NCBI RefSeq assembly: GCF_008520305.1
Contig: NZ_ML703268.1
Span: forward strand, 1 to 64,000
Direction: 5' to 3'
Length of the DNA stretch: 64,000 bases
DNA from: Mesorhizobium sp. SARCC-RB16n
GTDB taxonomy: Bacteria > Pseudomonadota > Alphaproteobacteria > Rhizobiales > Rhizobiaceae
Both the position numbers and the translations under genes were made by a program. Numbering within the stretch: position 1 is the first letter of the stretch; each line of letters opens with the position of its first letter. The notes under the pieces are model-generated. The model did no database searches and was not told the origin of the DNA. It saw only the letters and a program-made list of their open reading frames with translations. Shown here piece by piece: positions 1-8,136 of the stretch.

Positions 1-34
1 GAGGCTTAGTGCGCTCGAATTTACCTTTTGCCAT
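1..34 (-). CDS. tuf: Elongation factor Tu, N-terminal 11 codons only (runs off the window start)
   Basis: Reading the minus strand from 34, the ATG is followed by codons for MAKGKFERTKP, the invariant start of alphaproteobacterial EF-Tu, the GTPase that delivers aminoacyl-tRNA to the ribosome. A purine-rich AAGGAAAGAG lies just upstream of the ATG as a Shine-Dalgarno sequence. Only the first 11 codons are inside the window, so GTP-binding motifs cannot be checked. tRNA-Gly and tRNA-Tyr lie upstream on the same strand, the order found next to tufB in many proteobacteria, which supports the call. The fragment is short but the match is exact enough to be specific. Confidence 0.82.
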   Translation of the reverse strand, partial: MAKGKFERTKP

Positions 35-84
35 AGTCTCTTTCCTTGGACGGCCTGGACCTTCAGTTCAGTCGAATGCGGGGC

Positions 85-113
85 GATTAGCGAGAAAGGC
101 CAAAAAACACAAG
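85..113 (-). promoter_or_regulatory. Possible tuf promoter
   Basis: On the minus strand CTTGTG, a 17-base spacer and CTAATC resemble the rhizobial sigma-70 consensus CTTGAC-N17-CTATAT, about 50 bases before the tuf start. The match is weak, particularly at -10. The rest of 114-328 holds no gene I can support. Confidence 0.3.
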
Positions 114-328
114 CGTCTTTTGCCCAAGCGCCATCTCACTCGGCCAGAACCCATGATCCGATTGCGGGGATATGGCGCTGATATAGGGACCCGCCGCTGA
201 AAATGGAATGGGGAAAGGCCCGACGGAACAACGGCAGGATTCCGCAAGCCAGCGCATCCGCCACTGTCGGATTTGCCGGCGGTCCATGGCCCATTGCGGC
301 GGCGATCCGGGTCTGATTTCCTGCGCCG

Positions 329-1216
329 ATGCATTTCATCCCGACTGCCATTCGCGGCCCGCTGTTCATGATCGTCTCGACCGGGTCGTACCTGGTCAAC
401 GACACGATGATGAAGCTCGCCACTGCCGGCCTGCCCTCCTACGAAGTGCTCTTCCTGCGTGGTGCCGCGGCAGCGCTGTGGGGCTTTCCGCTGTTGTTTG
501 CGCTCGGCTACGGCAAGCAGGTCCGGCTGATCTTCGACAAGCGGGTGCTGCGCAGGAACCTGCTCGAACTGGCGGCGATCCTGTGTTACGTCGTCGCGCT
601 CGCCAACATGCAGATCGCCGATTCCACCGCGCTGGGGCAGATCACGCCGCTCCTGATGCTGGTCGGATCCTCGATCCTGTTTGGCGAGCGTATCGGCGGC
701 CAGCGCATGGCGCTGATCGGGCTCGGCTTCATCGGCGCGCTGATGGTGGCGCAGCCGACCATGCAAGGCATTTCGGTCTACGCCGTGCTGGCGCTCGGCA
801 ACGCGACATTCGCCGCCGCCCGCGATCTGGCCGGCCGCAAGATCACCGCCGAAGTGCCAGGAATGATCGTGGCGATTTCAGCTGTCGTCGTGGTCCTGAT
901 CGGTGCCGGCGCCGCGCACCTGGTATCCGAGCGCTGGGTGGCGCCGGAGGCGCATCACCTTTTGCTGATGGCGGGAGCCGGTTTCTTCCTGATCTTCGGC
1001 CACTTCTTCATCTTCATGGCCTATCGCGTCGGGCCAACCGGAGCGGTGGCGCCGTTCTACTACTGCTTCACGGTCTGGGCCGTCATTTCAGGCCTGCTGG
1101 TGTTCGGGCAATTTCCCAATGCACTGGCGGTATGCGGCATCCTGCTGGTCGTCTGCAGCGGGCTGACCATCGTTTCGCTGGACCAGCGCAAGCGTCGGCT
1201 GGCCGTGGTCGCCTGA
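329..1216 (+). CDS. DMT-superfamily (EamA) membrane transporter
   Basis: The 295-residue protein is almost entirely hydrophobic, with about ten predicted membrane helices arranged as two EamA-type halves, the usual size and layout of drug/metabolite transporters. Recognisable features are the N-terminal YLVNDTMMKL helix and the second-half segment around GPTGAVAPFYYCF. The substrate cannot be told from sequence; members export amino acids, nucleotides or drugs across the inner membrane. The ATG at 329 has only a weak ribosome site; an in-frame ATG at 368 would shorten the protein by 13 residues. It is transcribed divergently from tuf and stands alone. A longer overlapping frame at 208-1242 is a low-complexity Arg/Ala shadow. 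Confidence 0.85.
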   Translation: MHFIPTAIRGPLFMIVSTGSYLVNDTMMKLATAGLPSYEVLFLRGAAAALWGFPLLFALGYGKQVRLIFDKRVLRRNLLELAAILCYVVALANMQIADSTALGQITPLLMLVGSSILFGERIGGQRMALIGLGFIGALMVAQPTMQGISVYAVLALGNATFAAARDLAGRKITAEVPGMIVAISAVVVVLIGAGAAHLVSERWVAPEAHHLLLMAGAGFFLIFGHFFIFMAYRVGPTGAVAPFYYCFTVWAVISGLLVFGQFPNALAVCGILLVVCSGLTIVSLDQRKRRLAVVA

Positions 1217-1328
1217 TCCGCGGCGGCGCACCGGCATCATAGATGCCGACGCCGTGAGTGCACGGCAGCACCGACGGCGGATTGTAGCAATTCAGGATTC
1301 GGCAGAGCTGGTAATCTGCCGATCAGGT

Positions 1329-1586
1329 CTAGATGGTCCGCTTGCCGCTGAACTGATGGTAGGCCCACAGGACAACGACCGCGCCGACCACGGCGACGAT
1401 CAAGCTGTAGATGTTGAGGCCGGTGACGCCCGAAGCACCGAAGGCGCTGAAGATCAGGCCGCCGACGATGGCACCGACAATGCCAAGCACGATATCCATG
1501 ATCATGCCCTGACCGGTCTTGTTGACGATTTTGCTGCCTATGAAGCCGGCGATGACGCCGAGAATGATCCAGCTGATGATACCCAT
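1329..1586 (-). CDS. GlsB/YeaQ/YmgE-family small stress-associated membrane protein
   Basis: The 85-residue product begins MGIISWIILGVIAGFIGSK and has three hydrophobic segments with the glycine-rich GxxxG pattern typical of the transglycosylase-associated/YeaQ family (usual length 80-90). These are inner-membrane proteins induced by stress; their biochemical role is unsettled. I chose the ATG at 1586 rather than the upstream one at 1625 because it matches the family start and is preceded by GGAGAGG. The extra upstream residues are charged and unlike the family. It faces the yidB-like gene divergently. Confidence 0.87.
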   Translation of the reverse strand: MGIISWIILGVIAGFIGSKIVNKTGQGMIMDIVLGIVGAIVGGLIFSAFGASGVTGLNIYSLIVAVVGAVVVLWAYHQFSGKRTI

Positions 1587-1717
1587 TTTTTCCTCTCCAT
1601 CCCTCCGCCAACCGGACATTTTCATATGAATGTCAAAACCACAAGTCAGCTTGAAATTCCGCCCGAATGCGCCATTGTTGACGACGGGCTGGGCTTGGTT
1701 GAAATGGAGGATCCACT

Positions 1718-2182
1718 ATGGGACTTTTTGACAACGCCGTTCCCGGCGGCAACATCACCAAACCGCTGATGATCGCGCTCGGTGCGCTGCTGGTCGGAAA
1801 GATGCTGAGCGGCAGAAGTGCCGAACAGCCGGACCCGCCTCAAGCTCCCGCGCCGGCCGATCCCACACCCGTCGGAACCGCGTCCGATGATGGCGGCCTG
1901 CTCGGCGGACTGGGCGGCCTGCTCGACAAGCTCAAGAATGCCGGCCATGGCAATGTCGCCGACTCCTGGGTCGGAACGGGGCAGAACCAGTCGATCAACG
2001 CCAATGAGCTGGGCAACGCGATCGGACCGCAGGTCGTTCGAGAGATCGCCCAACGGACAGGGCTCGACGAGCAGGAACTGCTCAAGCAGCTATCGGCTGC
2101 CTTGCCCGGCATCGTCGACAAGCTGACGCCGAATGGCCAGGTGCCGCAGCAGCACCAGGTCGCGTCCGCGTTCAACAGCTAG
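1718..2182 (+). CDS. YidB-family (DUF937) protein
   Basis: The 154-residue protein starts MGLFDNAVPGGN and contains the DUF937 signature: a Gly/Leu-rich GGLLGGLGGLLDKLK stretch (about residues 65-80), then an SWVGTGQNQSI box and a C-terminal helical half with GLDEQELLKQLSAALPGIVD. The function of YidB proteins is unknown; they are small, often stress-associated, and frequently found near other small envelope proteins. GGAGG is placed 8 bases before the ATG. A strong hairpin follows the stop codon. The GlsB-like neighbour upstream is divergent, so the two may share a regulatory region of about 130 bases. Confidence 0.85.
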   Translation: MGLFDNAVPGGNITKPLMIALGALLVGKMLSGRSAEQPDPPQAPAPADPTPVGTASDDGGLLGGLGGLLDKLKNAGHGNVADSWVGTGQNQSINANELGNAIGPQVVREIAQRTGLDEQELLKQLSAALPGIVDKLTPNGQVPQQHQVASAFNS

Positions 2183-2201
2183 CGCGGCGCACGCCAATGC
2201 C

Positions 2202-2234
2202 TGAAGCGCTGCGCGCCTGCCGCGCAGCGCTTCA
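2202..2234 (+). terminator. Strong hairpin after the yidB-like gene
   Basis: Perfect 14-bp arms (TGAAGCGCTGCGCG and its complement) flank a 5-base CCTGC loop 20 bases after the stop codon. There is no long T tract, so it may act as a transcription barrier or mRNA-end stabiliser rather than a textbook intrinsic terminator. Confidence 0.6.
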
Positions 2235-2262
2235 CCTTGCCAACGTGTAGCTGAAAATCTGG

Positions 2263-2333
2263 AGCGGGTAGCGGGAATCGAACCCGCACCAAGAGCTTGG
2301 AAGGCTCATGTGATACCATTTCACCATACCCGC
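2263..2333 (-). tRNA. tRNA-Gly (anticodon TCC)
   Basis: The minus strand folds into a cloverleaf: acceptor GCGGGTA paired with TACCCGC, a T-arm containing GGTTCGATTCC, and a 7-base anticodon loop CTTCCAA giving TCC. The 71-base body ends in discriminator T; CCA is not encoded. It lies on the same strand as tuf and tRNA-Tyr, in the classical Tyr-Gly-tuf order but separated from each by unrelated genes. Confidence 0.95.
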
Positions 2334-2555
2334 GCACGCACGCCCTAGCTATTCGACAAGGTTCCGAAGGTCAAGAAGCCTCTCTTGCCGCCGCCATGGC
2401 GAAACGCGGTTAGACACCTTCAATGGTCAATTGCATGAACAAAATGGTCTTGTCCGCAGCGGTCGCCAGGTTAAGCGCCGAATTTAATCCACCGACCGAG
2501 AAGGACAATGTGGGGCATGAGCCCGCTCGACCAGTTCTGTCGCGCCCGTTGATCG

Positions 2556-4835
2556 TCAGCTTATCAAATTGTCTATCCTGATCGGCAAATCTCGAATGCG
2601 TTTGCCGGTGGCATGGTACACGGCGCTCGCCACGGCCGCCGCAGTCCCGACATTGCCAAGCTCCCCCAAGCCTTTGACGCCCGCTGGATTGACGTCGAGG
2701 TCGACCTCGGGAACAAGGATGACGTCGACCTGTTTGATATCGGCGTTGACCGGCACCAGATAATCTTGCAGGTCACGATTGACATAGCGGGCGTTGCGTC
2801 GGTCGATTTCCGTCGCCTCGTGAAGGGCTTGGCCGATACCCCAGATCATGCCGCCCATCAGTTGGCTGCGCGCGGTGCGCGTGTTCATGATGCGTCCGGC
2901 GGCAAAGGCACCGACGATGCGCGGCACCCGGATTTCGCGCGTATAGCTGTTGATGCGCACTTCGACGAATTCAGCGCCAAAGGCATATTTCACGGAGTCC
3001 TTGTCCTGATCGCCGCCGTGGAATTCCGCCTGCCCGGCATAGAGTTTCTTCAGTGCTTCCGGCGTCGAACCCTTTGGCGCAAACTCGGCATATTCTTCTA
3101 TCGCGCCAACCTGCATCACCTTGAAGACATCCGACAGCTTGGCGGATTTGCCGCCGCTTGCCACGATCTTCTCCTGCTCCATGTCCAGCTTGGCATTGCC
3201 GGAGCCAGCCAACGGCCCATCTCGAGCGACGGCTGCCGCAAAAAGTTTCGCGCGCACCGCGTCACAGGCCTTCAGAACCGCCGAGCAGACGCTCGCGGTC
3301 GAAATCGAGCCGCCCGAGACCGGCGCCGGCGGCAGAGCGCTGTCGCCCATCTCGACGCTGACCTTGTCCATTCCTATCCCCAGACGTTCGGCGGCCATCT
3401 GCCCGGCGACGGTGCGCACACCGGTGCCGATCTCATGCGAGCCGCACTGAACGCGAACTTGTCCATCAGAGGTAAGGCGAACTCGGGCCGCGCATGGCGC
3501 GCTGGCCGTGGGATAGATTGCCGTCGCACATCCCATACCGACCAGCCAGTCGCCATCGCGCATCGACCCGACCGCTGCATCACGCTTCGACCAGCCAAAG
3601 GCCTCCGCGGCCTGGTCGTAGCATTTGACCAGCGAGCGGCTGGAGAACGGCTTGCCACCGATAGGCTCTTTTTCAGGCTCGTTTATGCGCCGAAACTCGA
3701 CGGGATCCATGCCGAGCGCCACAGCCATTTCGTCCATGGCGTTCTCGAGCGCGTAGACGTACGGCGTCTCCGGCGGCGAGCGCATGTAGCCCGGTGTGTT
3801 GCGATCGGCATGGACGATAGAAACGTGAGTGAGCACGGAACCGTAATTGTACATGCGGCCGGTGGCCGACGTGCCGCCGACGACATAAGGGTCAGGGCGT
3901 GACGTCACCTCCCAGCCCTCGTGTCCGAACGCCGTGATGCGGCCGTCCTTGCCGGCGCCGATGCGGATTCGATGCCTGGTCTCGGCGCGATAGGTCTGGG
4001 TGTTGAAAGCCTGCATGCGGCTGACCACACAGCGTACCGGCCGTCCAACACGACGCGCGGCAACCGCGACAATTGCAGTGCGAGCTGTCATCGGTCCCTT
4101 GGAACCGAACGCGCCCCCAACGTAAGGGCTGACAATCCGCACATTAGCAGGATCGATCTTCAACTGCCGGGCAAGTTCGATTTTCCAACCGGTGACATTC
4201 TGGCTGGGCTCATGGATGGTGAGTTGATGGCCTTGCCACATCGCCGTGGTCGAAAACAGTTCGATCGGATTGTGATGCTGGGTCGGCGTCGAGTATTTTT
4301 GGTCGATCTTGACGGCAGCGGATGCATAGGCAGCATCGAAGTCGCCAGCTTTGACATCCTCCTGCAACATCGGGCTTTTGCCGGCCGCCGGTTCCACCTT
4401 CACGCCTTTGGAATCGAAGCTGGCGCTGGGCGGTTCGTCTTCGTAGTCGGCGCGGATCAACATCGACGCTTCCTCCGCCGCCTCGAATGTCTCGGCAACG
4501 ACCAAAGCGATGATCTGGCCCTCGTGGAAAATTGTCTTGTCGTGCAGGGGGCCGATGGAGCTTGCACCGGTGTTGCCAAATTTCGGCGTGTCTGTCTCGT
4601 CCATGTCGCCATAGGTCACGATGTCCAGCACTCCGGGCACGGCCCTGGCTTCCTCCGTATGGACTTTGGAAACCTTGCCCCGAGCGATGCTGCTCGTGGC
4701 AAGAACGCCATAAGCGACATTCGCTGTGGCGATGTCGGCCGGATAGCTTGCCTGTCCGGTAACCTTCAGCCTGCCGTCGATGCGGACGACCGGTTCACCC
4801 TGGTTTTCTTTTGGAACTGGCGCGGCTTGATTCAT
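2556..4835 (-). CDS. Aldehyde oxidoreductase, molybdenum-cofactor-binding subunit (PaoC/YagR-like)
   Basis: The 759-residue protein is the large subunit of a xanthine dehydrogenase-family molybdoenzyme oxidising aldehydes or N-heterocycles. It shows the molybdopterin motif GGAFGSKG (about residue 242), the GSISTASVCSAVL stretch, and the C-terminal KGLGELG box whose Glu (about residue 725) corresponds to the catalytic base. Its length is close to E. coli PaoC (732). It is the last gene of a three-gene operon, starting 3 bases after the FAD subunit stop. It has no Tat signal, as expected if it is co-exported with the small subunit. The exact substrate is unknown. The XdhC/PaoD-type maturation chaperone these enzymes need is not in the window. 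Confidence 0.9.
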   Translation of the reverse strand: MNQAAPVPKENQGEPVVRIDGRLKVTGQASYPADIATANVAYGVLATSSIARGKVSKVHTEEARAVPGVLDIVTYGDMDETDTPKFGNTGASSIGPLHDKTIFHEGQIIALVVAETFEAAEEASMLIRADYEDEPPSASFDSKGVKVEPAAGKSPMLQEDVKAGDFDAAYASAAVKIDQKYSTPTQHHNPIELFSTTAMWQGHQLTIHEPSQNVTGWKIELARQLKIDPANVRIVSPYVGGAFGSKGPMTARTAIVAVAARRVGRPVRCVVSRMQAFNTQTYRAETRHRIRIGAGKDGRITAFGHEGWEVTSRPDPYVVGGTSATGRMYNYGSVLTHVSIVHADRNTPGYMRSPPETPYVYALENAMDEMAVALGMDPVEFRRINEPEKEPIGGKPFSSRSLVKCYDQAAEAFGWSKRDAAVGSMRDGDWLVGMGCATAIYPTASAPCAARVRLTSDGQVRVQCGSHEIGTGVRTVAGQMAAERLGIGMDKVSVEMGDSALPPAPVSGGSISTASVCSAVLKACDAVRAKLFAAAVARDGPLAGSGNAKLDMEQEKIVASGGKSAKLSDVFKVMQVGAIEEYAEFAPKGSTPEALKKLYAGQAEFHGGDQDKDSVKYAFGAEFVEVRINSYTREIRVPRIVGAFAAGRIMNTRTARSQLMGGMIWGIGQALHEATEIDRRNARYVNRDLQDYLVPVNADIKQVDVILVPEVDLDVNPAGVKGLGELGNVGTAAAVASAVYHATGKRIRDLPIRIDNLIS

Positions 4836-4838
4836 GGC

Positions 4839-5861
4839 TCAGACCTTCATGTCACGGGTTTCGAGCAGCGCTCGCACCAGCGTGCGCTTTCCGAGCGGTA
4901 TCTTGAATGCGTTGTGTTCTCGTGGCCTGGCATCAGCGAATGCGGCTTCGGCCGCAGCTGCTGCGATCTTGTCGTCGAGGACATTGCCACGTAGCGCATC
5001 CTCCGCCGCCCTCGCGCGCCACGGCACCGTCGCGACTCCGCCCAGCGCTATGCGCGCTTGCCTGACAGTGTTTCCATCCATTTCCAGCGCCACCGCCGCC
5101 GAGGCCAGCGCAAAAGCGTAGGATTCGCGATCGCGTATCTTCAGGTAGCGCGAGCGACGGCTCCATGGGTCAAGCGGAACCTCGATGGCGACGATGACTT
5201 CATCGGCGGCCAGATCCGTCTCTATGTTGGGCGTGTCGCCGGGAAGCCGGTGCAGGCTGGCGAACGGGATCTTGCGCGGGCCACGCTGCCCCTCCACTTC
5301 GACGACCGCATCGAGCGCGATCAGGGCCTGCGCAAAATCACCGTGATATGTGGCTATGCAGGCATCACTGGTGCCGAGCACGGCATGCTGACGGTTTACC
5401 CCTTGCATCGCTGCACAGCCGGAGCCGGGCTCCCGCTTGTTGCACGGCCAGGAGGTTTCGCGAAAATACTCGCACCGCGTTCGCTGCAGCACATTGCCGG
5501 CAAGGCTGGCCATATTGCGAAGCTGGCCGCTGGCGGCGAATTTCAGACTGTCGGCAAGGAGCGGGCAGCGGCGCCTGACGTCATTGTTATCGGCTGCCTC
5601 ACCCATGCGAACCAGTGCACCGAAACGGATGGTGTCGTCGTCCGTTTTGATCTGACGCAAAGCAGGCTCAGTAAGCTCGTTAAGGTCGAGCAGCCGCTCC
5701 GGCTGCGCGACGCCCAGCTTCATGTAGTCGGCCAGATTGGTGCCGCCGGCGATGAACTGGGTTTTGGCCTGTGTTGGCGCAACATTCCTGGCGTCGAGAC
5801 GAGACGCCATCGCGATCGCCGCCGAGACGCTCGTTGGTCTTTCATAGAGGAAGGGACGCAT
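4839..5861 (-). CDS. Aldehyde oxidoreductase, FAD-binding subunit with extra Fe-S cysteines (PaoB/YagS-like)
   Basis: The 340-residue protein starts MRPFLYERPTSVSAAI, with AGGTNLADYMK as the FAD pyrophosphate loop. A Cys-rich insert beginning RTRCEYFRE, followed by PCNKREPGSGCAA and SDACIATYHGD, matches the [4Fe-4S] site peculiar to PaoB rather than ordinary xanthine dehydrogenase FAD subunits. The start at 5861 is set by an AGGAGG ribosome site; the longer upstream reading overlaps the previous gene and is Arg-rich. It begins 1 base after the small subunit stop, so translation is probably coupled. It passes electrons from the molybdenum site to an acceptor. Confidence 0.9.
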   Translation of the reverse strand: MRPFLYERPTSVSAAIAMASRLDARNVAPTQAKTQFIAGGTNLADYMKLGVAQPERLLDLNELTEPALRQIKTDDDTIRFGALVRMGEAADNNDVRRRCPLLADSLKFAASGQLRNMASLAGNVLQRTRCEYFRETSWPCNKREPGSGCAAMQGVNRQHAVLGTSDACIATYHGDFAQALIALDAVVEVEGQRGPRKIPFASLHRLPGDTPNIETDLAADEVIVAIEVPLDPWSRRSRYLKIRDRESYAFALASAAVALEMDGNTVRQARIALGGVATVPWRARAAEDALRGNVLDDKIAAAAAEAAFADARPREHNAFKIPLGKRTLVRALLETRDMKV

Positions 5862-5862
5862 C

Positions 5863-6480
5863 CTAGGCCCTCCTGATCTCGTCGCGCGCCTGGATGATCG
5901 CCGCAACGATGTTCGGATAGGCCGCGCACCGGCACAGATTGCCGCTCATATACTCGCGGATGTCATCCTCCGAGCCGGCATGGCCTTCGTCGATGCAACC
6001 GATGGCGGACACGATCTGGCCCGGCGTGCAATAGCCACATTGAAAGGCATCATGGTCGACAAACGCCTGTTGCACCGGATGCAGTTCGCCGTCGGCCGAA
6101 GCCAGGCCTTCGACAGTCGTGATCTCGCGGCCCTGGTTCATGACGGCGAAGCTCAGGCAGGAGAGCACCCGCTTGCCATCGACAAGAACGGTGCAGGCGC
6201 CGCACTGGCCGTGGTCGCAACCCTTCTTGGTGCCGGTCAGGCCAACATGGTCACGTAAGGCGTCAAGCAGGCTCGTGCGATTGTCAAGTGCGAGAGTGTA
6301 GGCCTGCTTGTTGATCCGAAGCGAAATCGTTGACAAGTCGCGAGGTTCGGCAGCTCTGGCAGGCGATAGCTCGGCGGCTTTTGGCGAGGTGGCCATGAGA
6401 GGCATTGCGGCTGCCGCCGTAACAGAACCCGTCATGAAGGTGCGTCTGCTCAGGCCACTGGGACTTGTGGAATTGGACAT
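5863..6480 (-). CDS. Aldehyde oxidoreductase, 2Fe-2S subunit with Tat signal (PaoA/YagT-like)
   Basis: The 205-residue protein starts with a twin-arginine signal (SRRTFMTG, about residues 11-18, then an Ala-rich hydrophobic stretch), indicating export of the folded complex to the periplasm. It then has a plant-type 2Fe-2S site (CDHGQCGAC) and a second cluster in the C-terminal half (CGYCTPGQ and NLCRCAAYPN). The start at 6480 places the Tat motif at the N-terminus; 81 further upstream codons are open but lack family similarity. It is the first gene of the operon. An EcfG-like promoter lies 40-60 bases upstream. Confidence 0.9.
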   Translation of the reverse strand: MSNSTSPSGLSRRTFMTGSVTAAAAMPLMATSPKAAELSPARAAEPRDLSTISLRINKQAYTLALDNRTSLLDALRDHVGLTGTKKGCDHGQCGACTVLVDGKRVLSCLSFAVMNQGREITTVEGLASADGELHPVQQAFVDHDAFQCGYCTPGQIVSAIGCIDEGHAGSEDDIREYMSGNLCRCAAYPNIVAAIIQARDEIRRA

Positions 6481-6518
6481 GGCTGGCTTTCCGGCTGGCT
6501 GGAGTCTCAAGCGGACGA

Positions 6519-6543
6519 AACTATTCGTGGGGGGCAAAGTTCC
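6519..6543 (-). promoter_or_regulatory. Candidate EcfG (general stress sigma) promoter for the paoABC-like operon
   Basis: On the minus strand GGAAC, 16 bases, then AGTT fits the alphaproteobacterial EcfG/RpoE2 consensus GGAAC-N16/17-cGTT except for the first -10 base. It lies about 40 bases before the small-subunit start and faces a similar element on the plus strand. Confidence 0.5.
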
Positions 6544-6586
6544 CTCCTCACATCGCTGTGATCGTTTCTTTGCAGGGCGGCCATGC

Positions 6587-6612
6587 GGAACTTCACCCGC
6601 AGGGCCGTGGTT
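6587..6612 (+). promoter_or_regulatory. Candidate EcfG promoter for the 60-residue membrane protein
   Basis: GGAAC, 17 bases, then GGTT fits the EcfG consensus apart from one -10 base. It lies about 30 bases before the ATG at 6643, a normal promoter-to-start distance for rhizobial stress genes. Confidence 0.5.
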
Positions 6613-6642
6613 TCCTCGATAGGTCCAAGGAAGGAGGCGATC

Positions 6643-6825
6643 ATGAACAATGAGCGGAGCGATCGGCGCAGCGATCTGAATGGTGACGAAGGCCCTGTCT
6701 TTTCGGCTGAGCAGGCGCGGCAAGGTGAGATCATACTGCGAACCCGCACACGCCGGATCATCTTCGTCGCAGGGCTGGTCGGCATCGTGATCCTCATCGC
6801 GGTGATCAGATTTGCCGTCGGCTGA
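6643..6825 (+). CDS. Small single-pass membrane protein, unknown function
   Basis: The 60-residue product has a charged N-terminal half (MNNERSDRRSDLNGDEG, then a basic RTRTRR stop-transfer cluster) and one C-terminal membrane helix (IIFVAGLVGIVILIAVIRF). AAGGAGG lies 8 bases before the ATG at 6643. The longer reading from 6583 would run through the candidate EcfG promoter and lacks a ribosome site. I do not recognise a family; the layout suggests a tail-anchored protein with its N-terminus in the cytoplasm. The promoter suggests stress induction. Confidence 0.65.
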   Translation: MNNERSDRRSDLNGDEGPVFSAEQARQGEIILRTRTRRIIFVAGLVGIVILIAVIRFAVG

Positions 6826-6927
6826 ATGGCTTTGGTTGCCGTCCCAGGCGAATGCCCTGAGCCTGTTCGTCAGGAACCTTTGTGAAGAGCTGTCGTTGAA
6901 TCGGTCGTTAAGCGGTCGGCGCCTTGC

Positions 6928-8136
6928 TTGAAAGTTCTCCCCGTGGACGCGAAAACCGAGACCGAAAAATTAGACAAAACCAAAAATGCGCGCGGCGCTT
7001 CGAGCAAGGCCGGATCGGATGCATCGCCAAAACGCACGGGCGATGTGGCGCAGCCCAACGCCCCGGAGCGCGAAACGCGGGCCAAGGACGCGGACGAACA
7101 AAAGCCCAGCCTCCTGGGCTTTCCCCGGCGGCATCCTTATGTGGCCATTGCAATCCTGATCGTGCTTCTCCTGGCCGCCGTGGCACTGGTCATGTGGTGG
7201 CTGAATGCCCGGCAATATGAATCGACCGACGACGCTTTTATCGATGCCCGCACGGTAACCATCGGCGCCGAGATAGCAGGACGGATCACTGACCTTGCGG
7301 TGACCGACAATCAACCGGTCAAGGCGGGCGACGTCCTGTTGCGCATCGACGACAGCGACTATCGGGCCAGCCTCAGACAGGCCGATGCTGGCGTGGCCTC
7401 GGCGCAGGCCGACATTGTCGACGTCGGGGCCCAGATCGAAGCACAAAACGCAAAGATCGATGCGGCGGAAAAGCAGGTGGCGCAAGCGCAGGCGGCGCTC
7501 GATTTCGCCAAAGCCGAGGATCAGCGCAACCGTGAACTTCTGGCCAAGGGCACGGCCACCCAACAGCAGGCTCAGCAAGCCACTTCCACGCTGCGCCAGG
7601 ACCAGGCTGCTCTCGACAGCGCCCAAGCCAATGTGGCTGCCGCCAAGAGCCAAGTCGCTGTTTTGCAGGCGCAGGCCAAGAGCGCCGAAGCCAAGCTCGA
7701 TCAGGCCAAGGCCAGCCAGAACCAGGCGAGTACCACGCTGTCCCGCACGACCATCACCGCACCGGTCGCCGGGCGGGCAACCAGCATTTCGGTCGCCAAC
7801 GGTACCTATGCCCAGCCAGGCCAGGTGCTGATGATGTTTGTTCCGGACGAAGTCTGGGTGAAGGCCAACTTCAAGGAAACACAGCTCGATCTGATGCGGC
7901 CGGGACAGCCGGTCGACATCGACATCGACGCCTATCCGGAAAGATCTTTTCATGGCCGCGTCGACAGCATCCAGGCGGGTAGTGGCACCGCCTTCAGCCT
8001 GCTGCCGGCCGAAAACGCCACCGGCAACTTCGTCAAGGTGGTGCAGCGCGTGCCGGTGAAGATCGTCTTCGACAAACCGCCCGGCGTGCTGCTGGGTCCG
8101 GGCCTGTCGGTGGTGCCGACGGTCAAGGTGCGATGA
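6928..8136 (+). CDS. HlyD/EmrA-family membrane fusion protein of an efflux pump
   Basis: The protein of up to 402 residues has a hydrophilic Lys/Asp-rich N-terminus, one membrane helix (about residues 72-92), a lipoyl-like half starting at STDDAFIDARTVTIG, a long Ala/Gln-rich coiled coil (about 145-265), then the second lipoyl half and a beta-barrel (SRTTITAPVAGRATSI, VPDEVWVKANFKE). It should bridge the inner-membrane transporter to the outer membrane for drug export. The next gene, an MFS pump, overlaps by 4 bases (ATGA), so the two form an EmrAB-type unit. The start is uncertain: TTG at 6928 or GTG at 6943, neither with a good ribosome site. No outer-membrane TolC partner is nearby. Confidence 0.87.
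   Translation: MKVLPVDAKTETEKLDKTKNARGASSKAGSDASPKRTGDVAQPNAPERETRAKDADEQKPSLLGFPRRHPYVAIAILIVLLLAAVALVMWWLNARQYESTDDAFIDARTVTIGAEIAGRITDLAVTDNQPVKAGDVLLRIDDSDYRASLRQADAGVASAQADIVDVGAQIEAQNAKIDAAEKQVAQAQAALDFAKAEDQRNRELLAKGTATQQQAQQATSTLRQDQAALDSAQANVAAAKSQVAVLQAQAKSAEAKLDQAKASQNQASTTLSRTTITAPVAGRATSISVANGTYAQPGQVLMMFVPDEVWVKANFKETQLDLMRPGQPVDIDIDAYPERSFHGRVDSIQAGSGTAFSLLPAENATGNFVKVVQRVPVKIVFDKPPGVLLGPGLSVVPTVKVR

Noticed and set aside
208-1242. 344-codon plus-strand frame overlapping the DMT transporter
   Set aside because: Arg/Ala/Gly-rich composition without domains, typical of a high-GC shadow; the 329-1216 frame has real membrane helices.
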